This document shows positions 7,884 to 17,348 of a stretch of DNA of 64,000 bases, piece by piece. Position 1 is the first letter of the stretch. Each line of letters opens with the position of its first letter. The position numbers and the translations under genes are program-made. The notes under the pieces were generated by a model. It ran no database searches and was not told the origin of the DNA. It was given only the letters and a program-made list of their open reading frames with translations. The DNA lies in the NCBI RefSeq assembly GCF_900119315.1, contig NZ_LT827010.1, positions 3,815,001 through 3,879,000 of the forward strand. Reading direction: 5' to 3'. This DNA is from Actinoplanes sp. SE50/110 (GTDB lineage: Bacteria; Actinomycetota; Actinomycetes; Mycobacteriales; Micromonosporaceae).

Positions 7884-10838
7884 CTACCCGGCCAACTGCT
7901 GTACCACCTGCCTGATCGATTGCAGCTTGCGCGGATTCTGCCGGGCCCGTCTGGCACTGATGCCCTCCACCAGGTGATGGGCTTCGGAGATCTCCTGTTC
8001 CGCGCGATCAGGGTCCACGGTGGCCAGCAGTGCACCGCAGAGCACCCGCGCCGAGGACAGTTTGAGGTTGTACACCTCTGCATACTGCCCGGCCAATTGC
8101 TGGAAGATCTCGACTGCCTCCTCGGCCGCGGAAATGGCGTCGTCGGTACGTCCCACCTGGGCCATCTGAATGGCCAAGTTGTGCAGCGCGGTGGCGTAGT
8201 CACCGCGATGCGCGGGGATGCGATCGGCGAGCACCGACCAGATGCGCACTGCACGGGTGATCGTGTCGACCGCTTCCTCCTGGTGCCCGAGTTCGGCGGC
8301 GCGCATGCTGTACGTCACCATGGCTGACGCCAGGCCCGCTCGGTGGACGCGGGACTGGTTCGCCGCGCTCTCCCAGATGCGCACCGATTCGCGTGCGGAT
8401 GCGAACGCCTTCTCCGGATCGCCCGATTCGGAAAGGTAGATGCTGGCGTTCTGCAGCGCGGCTGCGAGTCGGCGAGTGAAACGTGGGGCTTGCTTGTCAC
8501 CGGCGGAGCGCCAGATCTGGATCGCTTCTTCCAGCGTGGTGTACGCCCCACCGGAATCCCCTTGAGCGCGTTGGCGGGCGGCCAGCGTGGACAGCGACAC
8601 CGCCAGGTAGGGACGGTAGGTCGGAGCGTTGTGCGCCACCCGGCGCCAGATGCGTTCGGCCTCACGGGCGGCGTCCTCGGCACCGGTCTCGTCACCGTTT
8701 TCCGCCAGCCGCAGACTCAAACTGTTGAGGGCGGCGGCTAGTTCCGGCTCGAACGTTTCCGGTTGCAGGGTCGCCAGGCGTCGCCACGCCGACACGGCTT
8801 CCTCCGTGGTGGCCAGCGCCTGCCTCAGGTTGCCCATCTCCGACAGTCTCAGCCCCAGGTTGCTCAACGCGATCGCATGGTCGGGGAGGAAGGCGTTGGG
8901 ATTCCGGGTGGTCAGCGTCCGGCGAATCGATACCGCCTGTAGCGCCATCAGATAGCCATCGGCGTACGCTCCGTTCTCCGACAGGGCCACGGACAGATCT
9001 GTCATCGCTGCTGCCAGCTCGTGCCGCGATCGATCGATCGGATGCCGACCGGTGATGCCCTCGGCCCGGCGCACGGCGGCTTGGCACCATTGCAGGGCGT
9101 CTTCGTGACGGCCGAGGTTGAGCAGACGCATGCCGTGTGAGCGCTCGATCTCCACCCGCTTCACGAGATGGGCGTATTCCAGCGCCTCGTCCTGTAGCGG
9201 GTCGAACGTCGCCAAGGCGCGCTCGCTGGCGGCCAAGGCTTCCTTGCCGAGCAGCATCTCCGACAGGCGATAGCTGAGCAACTTGAAGGTGTCGGCGACC
9301 AGGAGATGATCTTGTTCGTTGGTCATCTGCATGTCGGTCACCAGCGTTGCGGCCATGCGTGCTGAGGCCAGGGCGTCCGCGACCTGTCCCGCCTCAGAGA
9401 GCCCGATGCCGATGCGGTTCAACAGCCGCACGGCTCTCGGCCGATCGGAGGGTTCGCTTCCGATGCCCGTGGTCTCCCAGGCGTTCGTGAGCTGCTGTAC
9501 GACGGTCATCGCGGCCGGCGGGTGGGTGCGGGCCAAGCTGTCGATGGTGCTGTCCAACGCTAGCAAGCTGTGCACCGGGCAGGAACGCAGCAGCAGCGTG
9601 ATGTGCTCGCGTATCCGCGAGGTCTTGGGGTTCGCGACGGCGACCTCCACGGCGGCTGCTACCACCCGGTCGGGATCGGCGCGGATCAGTTCGCCCATGT
9701 CGGCGATGAACCGGGCTGGCGGCGCCGTCTCCTGGTGCAGCAGCAGACTGCTCAGCAGGGTGACCGCCCGTGCCGAGGCGTGCCGGCGGTCACGCGCGAG
9801 AGTTTGCATGATCCACTGCAGGGTGTGCGGGTGGGGGGAGGTGAGCAGCAGGTCTTCGAGAAGACGTTCCCGCAGCAGGGAGGGCTCGAAGTCGTGCGAT
9901 CTCGGCCCCGCGTCGGGGTACAGCTCGGCGAGTAGCCGGGCGAGACCGTCTACGTGGAGAAGGCTGTTCTCGATGCGGTACGGCAGCGTGACGGCCAGAT
10001 CGGTGTCGCGGCGCGGTGTGAGCCAGGCGACGAGAAGGAGCAGGTCGACGGCTGCAGGATCGTCGGGCAAGGTGACATGACGTACAGCAGCGCTCTTGGT
10101 CAGATGCCGCCGTTCCAGCGTGAGGAGCGCATCGATCGGATCCGCTAGGCGCAGGAGTTCTGCGGGGCCGGGCGTGCGAGTGGGCCCCAGGGCTGCTACC
10201 ACTCCGCTGGTCTGGGCGTGAAGCATCGATGTCGACCGGTCGAGCGCGACGGGCGTCGGTGCCCGCTCGACGGCGACCTCCCGGCCCAATCCGGCAGTGA
10301 CGGCGCTGAAAGCGGCCCGGGCCATTTCCGTCGCATACTCGGCGGTCAGGTGCCTGAACCAGATCGGGTGGGGATCCAGCAGTTCCGCCCCGGGTCCGCG
10401 CACGGTCAGGTGTTCCCACCAGACGGCTGCGCTGCGTGCGATCAGCAGTATCCGCAGAGGCGTGTCCCCCTGCTCGGAGAGCGCCTCCATCACCCGGCGG
10501 ATGCTGCTGGGTGAGCGGTCCGCATTGTCGACGATGATCAGGCAAGGCTTGGTGCACTGGCCGATGGACTGGCCGACGACCTCGATCGCCTCGTACGGTT
10601 CCTCCAGCAGATGCACGATCCAGCCATGGGGCTGCAGCTCCTGCTGGAGCTCCAGTGCTGTGCGGGTCTTGCCGGTTCCCGCTGGGCCGGCGAGAAGTCG
10701 CACCCGCGGCTCGATGCCCGGCTCCTCGGTGCACCAGGTCACCAGGTCCAGGAATTCTCGTCGTTTTCGGAAATCGACCATCCGGCGTCGTGGATCGATC
10801 CAGGAGGATGGCGGGGGCGGCAGTGGGGGCACCATCAT
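7884..10838 (-). CDS. P-loop (STAND-like) ATPase with C-terminal TPR array
   Basis: A 984-residue cytoplasmic protein. A P-loop domain has Walker A GPAGTGKT (51-58) and Walker B LIIVDNAD (about 100-107), then helical linker sequence. From about residue 490 to the end there are repeated TPR-like helices of about 40-50 residues with motifs such as LSNLGLRLSEMGNLRQALA and LNSLSLRLAENGDETGAED. This is the layout of signal-transduction ATPases that assemble on sensing a trigger. The ATG at 10838 follows the hydrolase stop by one base with AAGGTG upstream, so the two are co-translated. It may be the sensor and switch of a conflict system in which the hydrolase is effector; this is inference. Confidence 0.8.
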   Translation of the reverse strand: MMVPPLPPPPSSWIDPRRRMVDFRKRREFLDLVTWCTEEPGIEPRVRLLAGPAGTGKTRTALELQQELQPHGWIVHLLEEPYEAIEVVGQSIGQCTKPCLIIVDNADRSPSSIRRVMEALSEQGDTPLRILLIARSAAVWWEHLTVRGPGAELLDPHPIWFRHLTAEYATEMARAAFSAVTAGLGREVAVERAPTPVALDRSTSMLHAQTSGVVAALGPTRTPGPAELLRLADPIDALLTLERRHLTKSAAVRHVTLPDDPAAVDLLLLVAWLTPRRDTDLAVTLPYRIENSLLHVDGLARLLAELYPDAGPRSHDFEPSLLRERLLEDLLLTSPHPHTLQWIMQTLARDRRHASARAVTLLSSLLLHQETAPPARFIADMGELIRADPDRVVAAAVEVAVANPKTSRIREHITLLLRSCPVHSLLALDSTIDSLARTHPPAAMTVVQQLTNAWETTGIGSEPSDRPRAVRLLNRIGIGLSEAGQVADALASARMAATLVTDMQMTNEQDHLLVADTFKLLSYRLSEMLLGKEALAASERALATFDPLQDEALEYAHLVKRVEIERSHGMRLLNLGRHEDALQWCQAAVRRAEGITGRHPIDRSRHELAAAMTDLSVALSENGAYADGYLMALQAVSIRRTLTTRNPNAFLPDHAIALSNLGLRLSEMGNLRQALATTEEAVSAWRRLATLQPETFEPELAAALNSLSLRLAENGDETGAEDAAREAERIWRRVAHNAPTYRPYLAVSLSTLAARQRAQGDSGGAYTTLEEAIQIWRSAGDKQAPRFTRRLAAALQNASIYLSESGDPEKAFASARESVRIWESAANQSRVHRAGLASAMVTYSMRAAELGHQEEAVDTITRAVRIWSVLADRIPAHRGDYATALHNLAIQMAQVGRTDDAISAAEEAVEIFQQLAGQYAEVYNLKLSSARVLCGALLATVDPDRAEQEISEAHHLVEGISARRARQNPRKLQSIRQVVQQLAG

Positions 10839-10839
10839 G

Positions 10840-11838
10840 TCAATCACCTTCACGGGGCAGGATGTTGATGTCGATGGACGTCTCCTCTTCGAGGCGCAAG
10901 GCTGCGATGGTGCGGACGACCTCGGGCATCTGATCCGGGGTGATGTTGATATGGATTTTGGGAGCGGTGCCGCCGGGAACCTGACCACCCTCACGTTGTG
11001 TGGGTACCCTAAGTCCCAATGGTGGGGGACCACCCTCCGGATCCACAAGGCAGCGGTCAAGTTTGCTGCAGAACCACGTGAAGATGTCACTCCCCGGTGA
11101 TCGCGGCTTGACAATCGACGTGTGGCTGCCTCGCACGTATGTGCACTGTGATGCAGGCACACCGAGGCGGGAGCTCATTTTGTCGACCAATCGGTCCAGG
11201 GTGGCGGAAGCGCTGAACGTCGGTAACCAGATCTTGTGGTGGTCGCTTGGCGGGCGGCCGTTCATTTCGACCCGGTCGGCGAATGTTCGGTGCAGGCCGC
11301 CCACATAGTCGGAGTGCGCGCGCAGCACCTTTCCGTCGACGGTCCAGCTCAACGGCCATCGCACCCGCAGCGATCCGGCCAGCGGCGTGGCCAGCAGGAA
11401 GAGGCCGCTGATGCGGTCGATGGCCGGCTGCGGGTCGTCACCGGTGAGGCGGTCCTCGAGCAGCTCCCGCACCGCGCCCATGCACAACAGGCCACCCATG
11501 CTGTGGCCGACCAGGACGATGCGGTGATATTCGAGCATTCTCAGCTGACTGGCGAAATGCTGTGCCTGTGCACCCAGATCAACCATGTCGCGTCGTGCAT
11601 AGCGTTTGATCCCACTGGTGTACCCGTACAATCCGACGTCCAGATCGGTGCGCGCCTGCAGTAGAAATTCCGGGAAGTTCTCCCAGGTCTTGTAGCGATG
11701 TCCGTTGAGGCCATGAGCAAAAAGCACGAGGGAGGTGGGGACCTTGTCGGACAGGCCGTGGACGAACACCCCGTGTTCGTCGTCGAGTGCAGAGTCGACG
11801 ACCCGTTGGAAGGTCTCGCCGGAGACGCGGTGAACCAT
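10840..11838 (-). CDS. Alpha/beta-hydrolase (lipase-like), candidate effector
   Basis: A 332-residue protein with an alpha/beta-hydrolase core. The oxyanion motif is HGLNG (42-46), the nucleophile elbow is GHSMGG (111-116, S113), and a plausible catalytic His is H239 in RGSHTS; an acidic residue between them is likely but not fixed. The last 40 residues (around KIHINITPDQMPEVV) form a separate small segment that could dock on the ATPase. The start at 11838 (MVHRVSGETF) has GGAAGG three bases upstream; the longer frame to 11991 is not protein-like. No signal peptide is present, so it acts in the cytoplasm. It is the first gene of an operon with the ATPase-TPR and membrane proteins. Target lipid or ester unknown. 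Confidence 0.82.
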   Translation of the reverse strand: MVHRVSGETFQRVVDSALDDEHGVFVHGLSDKVPTSLVLFAHGLNGHRYKTWENFPEFLLQARTDLDVGLYGYTSGIKRYARRDMVDLGAQAQHFASQLRMLEYHRIVLVGHSMGGLLCMGAVRELLEDRLTGDDPQPAIDRISGLFLLATPLAGSLRVRWPLSWTVDGKVLRAHSDYVGGLHRTFADRVEMNGRPPSDHHKIWLPTFSASATLDRLVDKMSSRLGVPASQCTYVRGSHTSIVKPRSPGSDIFTWFCSKLDRCLVDPEGGPPPLGLRVPTQREGGQVPGGTAPKIHINITPDQMPEVVRTIAALRLEEETSIDINILPREGD

Positions 11839-12108
11839 GTGCCTTCCAACCAGATCATCGAGCGTTTGCTGCACGCCACCCGCGCGGGACAGGTTCCCGC
11901 GCCGGGGGGTTACCGTAGGCGCCGCCAAGTCGGCTTGGCCGTACCGGCTGTGCGACTGCACGCGGTGAGCGGCATGCTGGTCGGCGCACACCGTGACCGC
12001 GTGCCCGTCGCGAATGCGCAGACCGCCGTAGACCCAGATCTTCTACTGGTTGACCGCTCCTCAGCGTCCGGAGCCGAGGCGAGCGCGTCTGGCGAAGCGA
12101 GTCCTGGT

Positions 12109-12597
12109 TCAGCTCGAGCCGTTGCGGCGGGGTTCGTCGTCCTCGGTCATGCGGAGATGGGCGCGTGCGCGGCTGAGGGTGTCGGCGAGGGTGACCAGTT
12201 GGTCGCGGTCGAGCAGGTCGATCAGATTCTCGCGGACCACGCGCAGGTGGCCGGGGGCGGCCCGATGCAATGCCTGGCTGCCCTGCTCGGTGAGGACCGC
12301 GTAGACGCCGCGGTCATCCCCGGCGCAGGCTTCGCGGCGGACCAGTCCGGCCTTCTGTAGCTGGCTGACCTGGTAGGTGAGCCCACTGCGGGAGGTGACC
12401 AGGGCGAGGGCGAGTTCCGCCATCCGCATGCGTTGCTGCGGTGCCTCGGCGAGACGGGTGAGCAGCTCGTACTGCGGCTGGGTGAGCCCGCCGTCCTCAC
12501 GCAGCTGCTGGTCGATACGTCGTTGCAGCAGGTTGCTGGTGTCCAGGAAGGCCACCCAGGCCTGCATCTCGATCTCGTCGAGCCATCGCTGCGTCAT
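12109..12597 (-). CDS. MarR-family transcriptional regulator
   Basis: A 162-residue MarR protein (MTQRWLDEIEMQAW start). The HTH is MAELALALVTSRSGLTYQVS and the wing follows in CAGDDRGVYAVLTEQGSQAL. It faces away from the reductase gene across about 108 bases that contain two identical palindromes, so it most likely represses that reductase and itself. The longer frame to 13503 is an overlap with the reductase and was discarded. Confidence 0.9.
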   Translation of the reverse strand: MTQRWLDEIEMQAWVAFLDTSNLLQRRIDQQLREDGGLTQPQYELLTRLAEAPQQRMRMAELALALVTSRSGLTYQVSQLQKAGLVRREACAGDDRGVYAVLTEQGSQALHRAAPGHLRVVRENLIDLLDRDQLVTLADTLSRARAHLRMTEDDEPRRNGSS

Positions 12598-12617
12598 GTG
12601 ATCACGATAGCAGTTGA

Positions 12618-12629
12618 TTCGAATTCGAA
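12618..12629. promoter_or_regulatory. Palindromic operator, copy 1
   Basis: TTCGAATTCGAA, a perfect 12-bp palindrome 21 bases from the MarR start codon and repeated exactly at 12652-12663. The 34-bp spacing between centres is close to three helical turns, so two MarR dimers could sit on nearly the same face. Confidence 0.72.
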
Positions 12630-12651
12630 CGACGTGTAGCGTTCGCGGTAG

Positions 12652-12663
12652 TTCGAATTCGAA
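12652..12663. promoter_or_regulatory. Palindromic operator, copy 2
   Basis: A second perfect TTCGAATTCGAA, 43 bases before the ATG of the reductase gene. Together with copy 1 it lies in the divergent promoter region of the MarR and reductase genes and is the probable binding site of that MarR protein. Confidence 0.72.
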
Positions 12664-12705
12664 CGGCCCGGCTTCCGGGATCACGCACCACGCAAGGAGA
12701 CCACC

Positions 12706-13338
12706 ATGAAGTTCGCAGTGCTCGGCGCCGGCAACGTCGGATCCGCCCTCGCCGCCCGCCTCACCGCGCTGGGCCACCACGTCACGCTCGCCGCCAGCGA
12801 TCCCGGATCGTCGCGGCTGGCCGCCGCCGCGGCGGCCTCCGGCGCGGACACCGCCACCGCCGCCGACGCCGCCGCGGCGGCCGATCTGGCCGTGATCGCC
12901 GTGCCGTACTCCGCGGTCGGCGACCTGTTCACCGACGAGGTCCGCGCCGCGCTCGCCGGCAAGGTCGTGATCGACGCGACGAACCCGCTCGCCGCCGACT
13001 TCATGTCCCTCACCGTCGGCCACACCACCTCCGCCGGTGAGCAGATCGCCGCCCGGCTGCCTCAGTCCCGCGTCGTCAAGGCCTTCAACACCGTCTTCGC
13101 CGCGACCCTGGGCACCCCGACCCTGGGCGGCTCGGCGCAGCTGCTGCCCGTCGCCGGTGACGACGCGGACGCCAAGAACACCGTGATCGGCCTCGGCAAT
13201 CAGCTCGGCTTCGACGCGATCGACGCCGGCCCGCTGACCAACGCCCGCTATCTGGAGCCGACCGTCGAACTGCTCATCCAGCTCGCCTACGGCCAGGGGC
13301 TGGGCGCGAACATCGGCCTGCACCTGGCCCGCGGCTGA
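12706..13338 (+). CDS. NADPH-dependent F420 reductase-like NAD(P)-binding protein
   Basis: A 210-residue Rossmann protein beginning MKFAVLGAGNVGSALAARL (dinucleotide-binding GxGxxGS at 7-13). It also has VIAVPYSAV, VVIDATNPL and VVKAFNTVFA, which are hallmarks of the family that includes NADPH:F420 oxidoreductase and related reductases. No membrane segment. AAGGAGA precedes the ATG at a good distance. It is divergent from a MarR regulator across twin palindromes and is probably induced when that regulator is released, perhaps by an oxidative or electrophilic compound. The true cofactor pair is not proven. Confidence 0.82.
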   Translation: MKFAVLGAGNVGSALAARLTALGHHVTLAASDPGSSRLAAAAAASGADTATAADAAAAADLAVIAVPYSAVGDLFTDEVRAALAGKVVIDATNPLAADFMSLTVGHTTSAGEQIAARLPQSRVVKAFNTVFAATLGTPTLGGSAQLLPVAGDDADAKNTVIGLGNQLGFDAIDAGPLTNARYLEPTVELLIQLAYGQGLGANIGLHLARG

Positions 13339-13373
13339 CCAGCACACCGCCAGGGACCAGCGCGAGTCAACGA

Positions 13374-13412
13374 GCCGCCCGGACGCACCGATGTGATCGC
13401 GATCCGGGCGGC
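13374..13412 (+). terminator. Hairpin after the reductase gene
   Basis: Arms GCCGCCCGGA (13374-13383) and TCCGGGCGGC (13403-13412) are perfect complements across a 19-base loop, 36 bases past the reductase stop. It is a candidate terminator without a U tract. Between here and 13645 I see no supported gene. Confidence 0.5.
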
Positions 13413-13644
13413 AGCCCCGCGCCGACTGATTACTCGACGTGAGGGATGAGCGTGCGTCGCCGCAGCGGCCGGCGCCGCAGGCCCTCGTGCGCCACCCGGT
13501 CAATCCTCTGCATATTTGCGGTCAGTCAGGACGGGGCAGGCCCAGCGGCATTCCGAGGTGGCTTCAGTCCCGAGGTCATGTGCGAACAGATCGACTCGGT
13601 TTTTCTGGCCTCCACCAGGCGCGGGAAGAACTTGGATCTGATTG

Positions 13645-14972
13645 TCAAACGACGCCGATTCTGGCGGCGTATTCCCGCACCCCGGTCAGACCGTAGGCTG
13701 CCGGAGATGACAGCAGTTCCCGGGTGAGGTTTTGCGCCCACGGCCGGTATCGCACCTCTTCGGGTACGTCGTGTTCGGCGGCCAGCAGCGCTTCGAATGC
13801 GGCACCGGGCCGCCTTCGGCCTTGCGAGGCGAGCGCGGTGTCTTCCCAGTACCTTGCCCGGCGCTCGGGGGCGACAATGGCCTTGAGATTGACTTTGCGG
13901 GCGTAGTCGACGGCGGCACCGTAGTCGCCGAGGGTCCGAGCGATGCTGATCCGGTAGACCGCGATTTCGTTGCCGTTGAAGCGAGCTGTGGCCCCGGCCG
14001 CGTTTGCTGGCTCTTGGGCCTGTTCTAGCAGCGCCCAAGCCGCGTCACGGTCATCGCGCATGGCCGCGGTGTAGGCGGCGACCGCGAGCAGCTGTCCGTA
14101 CATCGCTTGGGCGGCAGGCCCTGATTCCCCGACGTCGTACAGTTGGCGTGCGGCCGAGAGAACCAGTTGCTGGGCGCTGTCGCGGTGCCCGGCCCGGCGC
14201 AGGACGGTGGCGGCCAGTCGCTGACTATCAGCCATGATCAGTGGGCAGTTTCCGGCGGCGGCTTGGACGGCCCGATCGGCGGTGGCGCAGGCCATGCTGT
14301 CGTCATGCAGCTTGATCAATAGCTGGGTGGCGATGCCGTAGGCCTCGGCAAGCCGTTGCGCGGCTGCGGCCTCTGCGCCGGTGCCGGCTGCGGAACGGCT
14401 GGCGGCTGCCTGTGCGAGCAGCCTCGGCAAGCGGCGGGCGAGCCGGGTGTATCGGGCGGCACGAAAGTCAGCGCGGGCTGCCGCAATTTGTGCAGCTAAT
14501 TGCTGGGCGGGGAGCGGTTCGGCGGCCAATCGTCCGAACAGCATGTCCTGAATGGTGTCGCCGGCTGCTGCCGACGCCGAAGGTGGCAGCACTGGCAGCG
14601 CGGCGGCGCCGACGGCGGCTGCGCCGGCGAGAAAGTTACGTCGGTGCACAGTGTCGCCCCCTCCGTCGGCGGTCTTGGTCAGGGTAGACCCGTCATCGTC
14701 GGTTGGGGCAGGTGCCAGGCCGAACAACTGCACCGGTACGTCGTACAGGTGAGCCAGTGCCCAGACCTCGGCGACGTCCCGGATCCGGCGACGGCCGCTT
14801 TCCAGGCGGGACAGAGTTGATATCGAATAGCCGGATGCCTTGCTGAGCTGTTCCAGTGTGGGACCGGCCGCGACACGAGACAGTCGCAGGATCGTGGCGT
14901 AGTCGCTGGCTTGCGCTGCCTGCTGGACGGCAGGGTTGGCGGTCCATGGGGATGGGGGTCGCTGGCGCGCAT
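13645..14972 (-). CDS. XRE-family regulator with C-terminal helical repeats, probable frameshift near the start
   Basis: The frame ending at 13645 contains a clear XRE helix-turn-helix (around LEQLSKASGYSISTLSRLES, 14810-14880) and then about 330 residues of Ala-rich helical, TPR-like sequence containing a RRNFLAGAAAVGAAAL stretch that resembles a Tat signal but is internal. The HTH frame has no ATG, GTG or TTG between an upstream TAG (15025-15027) and the HTH; the first such codon (GTG, 14733) lies after it. An ATG at 14972 is one frame off, so a one-base loss in the C-rich run around 14945-14970 (or a CTG start near 15018) would restore a complete protein. Target genes are unknown. Confidence 0.55.
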
Positions 14973-15302
14973 CAGTGTCGCGGCGACCAGCCCGTCGGGG
15001 ACCCGGGAAATCCTGCAGCAGGAGCTACACCAGCTCCGAGCCGGTCAGCGGCTTGCACGCTAATCACCCGAATCCCCACGGCATGGCACATGCCGAGCTG
15101 ATCGTCCAGAACAACGACGCCTACCGACAGCTTGGCGCCATGCTCAAGAACGCCGAAGCCGGAGGTTGATCGTGCAGCGTGTAACCGATTGGTGCCAGGA
15201 TTCTAGGGTCGCCTGAGGTTGTCGCCCTTGTCCGCCTTCGACGCTCAGTGGTGGTGTCCGAGCGGACGGATCGTGCGTCCCGTAGTGTGAAACAATGCCA
15301 CT

Positions 15303-16028
15303 GTGGCTCCTAAAGAACCTGGGCTAGTGGTTTGGGACATCGACGGAACTCTCATTCCGGCGGACCTCCGCTGGCTTCGGCGAGCGATCGCTCGAGCCTA
15401 CGGCCTCGCGGAGGCAGAGGTCCGGTTCCCGGCGAAGAAGGTTCACGGGTATACGGACGAGTCGATCGCCATCGACACTGCTATCGCGTCGGGCGTCACT
15501 CCTGCGCTAGCTGAAGCAGGGATCGCGGACTTTTCAACCAGCCTGATGTCGGTGATGAACGAAGGTCGCGATGAGCTTCGATCGGATCAGCCACCGTACC
15601 CGGGTGCCGTCGGCAGCATCGGTGAATTGAACAGAGCCGGATTTACTCAGACGGTGTTGACCGGCAACATTCGGCCGGCTACCGAGGTGAAGCTCGGTGA
15701 ATTGGGCCTAGATGCCTACTTGGACCTCGATATCGGCGCCTTCGGCTCGGATAGTAGAGATCGCTTCAATTTGCCTGCCGTGGTGGCTCGGCGATTCGCA
15801 AACGCCTTCGGAAGGCAACTCGTGCCGGCTCGGACGGTTATCATCGGCGATGCTCCCAACGATATCGCCTGTGCGCGGCACGCCGGTTTCAAAGTGATTG
15901 TCGTTGCGCATCGTTCGACTCGTGAGGAACTTGCAGAGTATGGGCCGGATGCAATAGTGGAGGATCTTGAACCTTCCACTATTGTCGCCACCGTGGAATC
16001 TGTCCTATCCGGCGGCTCGGCCAGCTAG
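15303..16028 (+). CDS. HAD-superfamily phosphatase
   Basis: A 241-residue HAD hydrolase. Motif I is VWDIDGTL (nucleophile Asp and acid/base Asp), motif II TVLTGN, and motif IV IIGDAPNDIACARHAG; a helical cap lies between motifs I and II. The GTG at 15303 begins VAPKEPGLVVWDIDGT. The substrate cannot be told; many relatives act on sugar phosphates or nucleotides. Its 3' end overlaps the convergent XRE gene by 24 nt. Confidence 0.85.
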   Translation: MAPKEPGLVVWDIDGTLIPADLRWLRRAIARAYGLAEAEVRFPAKKVHGYTDESIAIDTAIASGVTPALAEAGIADFSTSLMSVMNEGRDELRSDQPPYPGAVGSIGELNRAGFTQTVLTGNIRPATEVKLGELGLDAYLDLDIGAFGSDSRDRFNLPAVVARRFANAFGRQLVPARTVIIGDAPNDIACARHAGFKVIVVAHRSTREELAEYGPDAIVEDLEPSTIVATVESVLSGGSAS

Positions 16029-17348
16029 GCATGACTTCATGCGGACGTCGAGTTCTTGGACAACTTGCTTGCCTTCCCAGTGGGCCAGTCGGTCTCGCGA
16101 CCGTCGTGCACGCATTATGCCGCGAAGGTTACCGACTTCGCGGAGCCGTCCATAGGTTTCGCCGAGAAGTTTGCAGCTCATTTCGGGCTCGCCGAGTTCG
16201 GCATAGGAACTGGCTAGGTCGACCTGTGCTGCCATGACTACGTTGGTATTCTGCGAATCTGTCGCCAGTTCATGGATGGCGGGCTCGAGAATGGCAACCG
16301 CTTTCTCCGGGTCACCGAGCAGTAGGCGGCAGGTGCCGTCGTAGACCTCTACTCGACTGCGGTTCCAGTCACTGTACAACCCGACGCGGTCTTCACTGGT
16401 GATGTCTCCGGCGGCTTCGTGGGCGCGATCGAGGGCTTCCTCGGCTGGTCGGTGCAGCCTGAGTGATGCATACGTCTGGGCCTGCTCCGCAGCGATCCGA
16501 GCGCGTGCGGCCGGCGTCAACCGTTCGGAAACGGTGGCGGCCTCCTCAAGTAGCCGCAGGCCCACCATGACATCGCCGTCGGGGCCAATTAGGGTGGAGG
16601 CCTCAGAATGAAGATTGCTGCCAAATATCCGTGCCGTGGCCCCGAGCGCGACATCGTCTATCCGCTCCGCGAGTTGTTTGGCGTAAGCGCAATGAGCCAA
16701 TGCCATGTTGCGGTTTCCGTGAGCGCTCCAGAGGCGGCTAGCAACTATCGATGCTTCGCCGAGCATGTGGCCGATAGTCTTCCGTACAGGGTCTGTCCCG
16801 GCATTGCGGAAAAGTGTTGAAAGGCACTCGCGATGAGCCTCTACCAGTCTCAATAGGGCAATCGGCTCGACGCTTTGCCGTTGTTGTGCCAGCATGCTGG
16901 TGACCAAGGAGAAGCTGTTCCAGTCTCCCGATTTACCAATGATGATCCCTGACGGATTTTCGATCGATTCGAAGGCTCCGAACATGCTGCTTTCCGCTGC
17001 GATTGCAGAGGCGGGAACCGGGTCCTCGACGCTGGCTTGCCGGGCAGGTATCCACGTTTTGCGGTTGGCGAAGCCGAGTTCTTCGTCCGATGAGGCTCGA
17101 AGCACTCTGCGAAGTGCCGCCCGGTAGTCGGGGCGGTTCGGCCGGCCGATGGTACCGCTTTCAAGTTTGCCGACGTAGTTGGCGTTGAAGGGGCTGGCGA
17201 TCCGCTGGCGCGGGTCGGGGAACAAGATTCTGCTGACTTCGGTGGCCAGCTCGGCCCGGGACATGGGCTCGCCGGGCTGGGTGGGCGACTCTCGCCGTTC
17301 GCGAGCCTGGATGAGGAGCAGGTTGGGCTCGGGGTCGGCACTCGGCAC
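16005..17348 (-). CDS. Helix-turn-helix regulator with TPR-like C-terminus
   Basis: A 447-residue protein starting at GTG 17348. The N-terminus (MSRAELATEVSRILFPD, then NANYVGKLESGTIGRP) is an XRE-type DNA-binding domain of the kind found in Streptomyces-type regulators with TPR sensor regions. Residues 160-430 are helical repeats such as CAYAKQLAERIDDVALGATA and AAQVDLASSYAELGEPEMSC. It converges on and overlaps the HAD gene by 24 nt. The signal and targets are unknown. Confidence 0.75.
   Translation of the reverse strand: MPSADPEPNLLLIQARERRESPTQPGEPMSRAELATEVSRILFPDPRQRIASPFNANYVGKLESGTIGRPNRPDYRAALRRVLRASSDEELGFANRKTWIPARQASVEDPVPASAIAAESSMFGAFESIENPSGIIIGKSGDWNSFSLVTSMLAQQRQSVEPIALLRLVEAHRECLSTLFRNAGTDPVRKTIGHMLGEASIVASRLWSAHGNRNMALAHCAYAKQLAERIDDVALGATARIFGSNLHSEASTLIGPDGDVMVGLRLLEEAATVSERLTPAARARIAAEQAQTYASLRLHRPAEEALDRAHEAAGDITSEDRVGLYSDWNRSRVEVYDGTCRLLLGDPEKAVAILEPAIHELATDSQNTNVVMAAQVDLASSYAELGEPEMSCKLLGETYGRLREVGNLRGIMRARRSRDRLAHWEGKQVVQELDVRMKSCLAGRAAG

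Noticed and set aside
10840..11991. Longer start for the alpha/beta hydrolase
   Set aside because: The first 51 residues (MCADQHAAHRVQSHSRYGQA start) are low in protein character and lack a ribosome site; the ATG at 11838 has GGAAGG upstream.
13439..13727. Small frames between the reductase and the XRE gene
   Set aside because: They are Arg-rich, lack ribosome sites and run into the XRE gene on the other strand.
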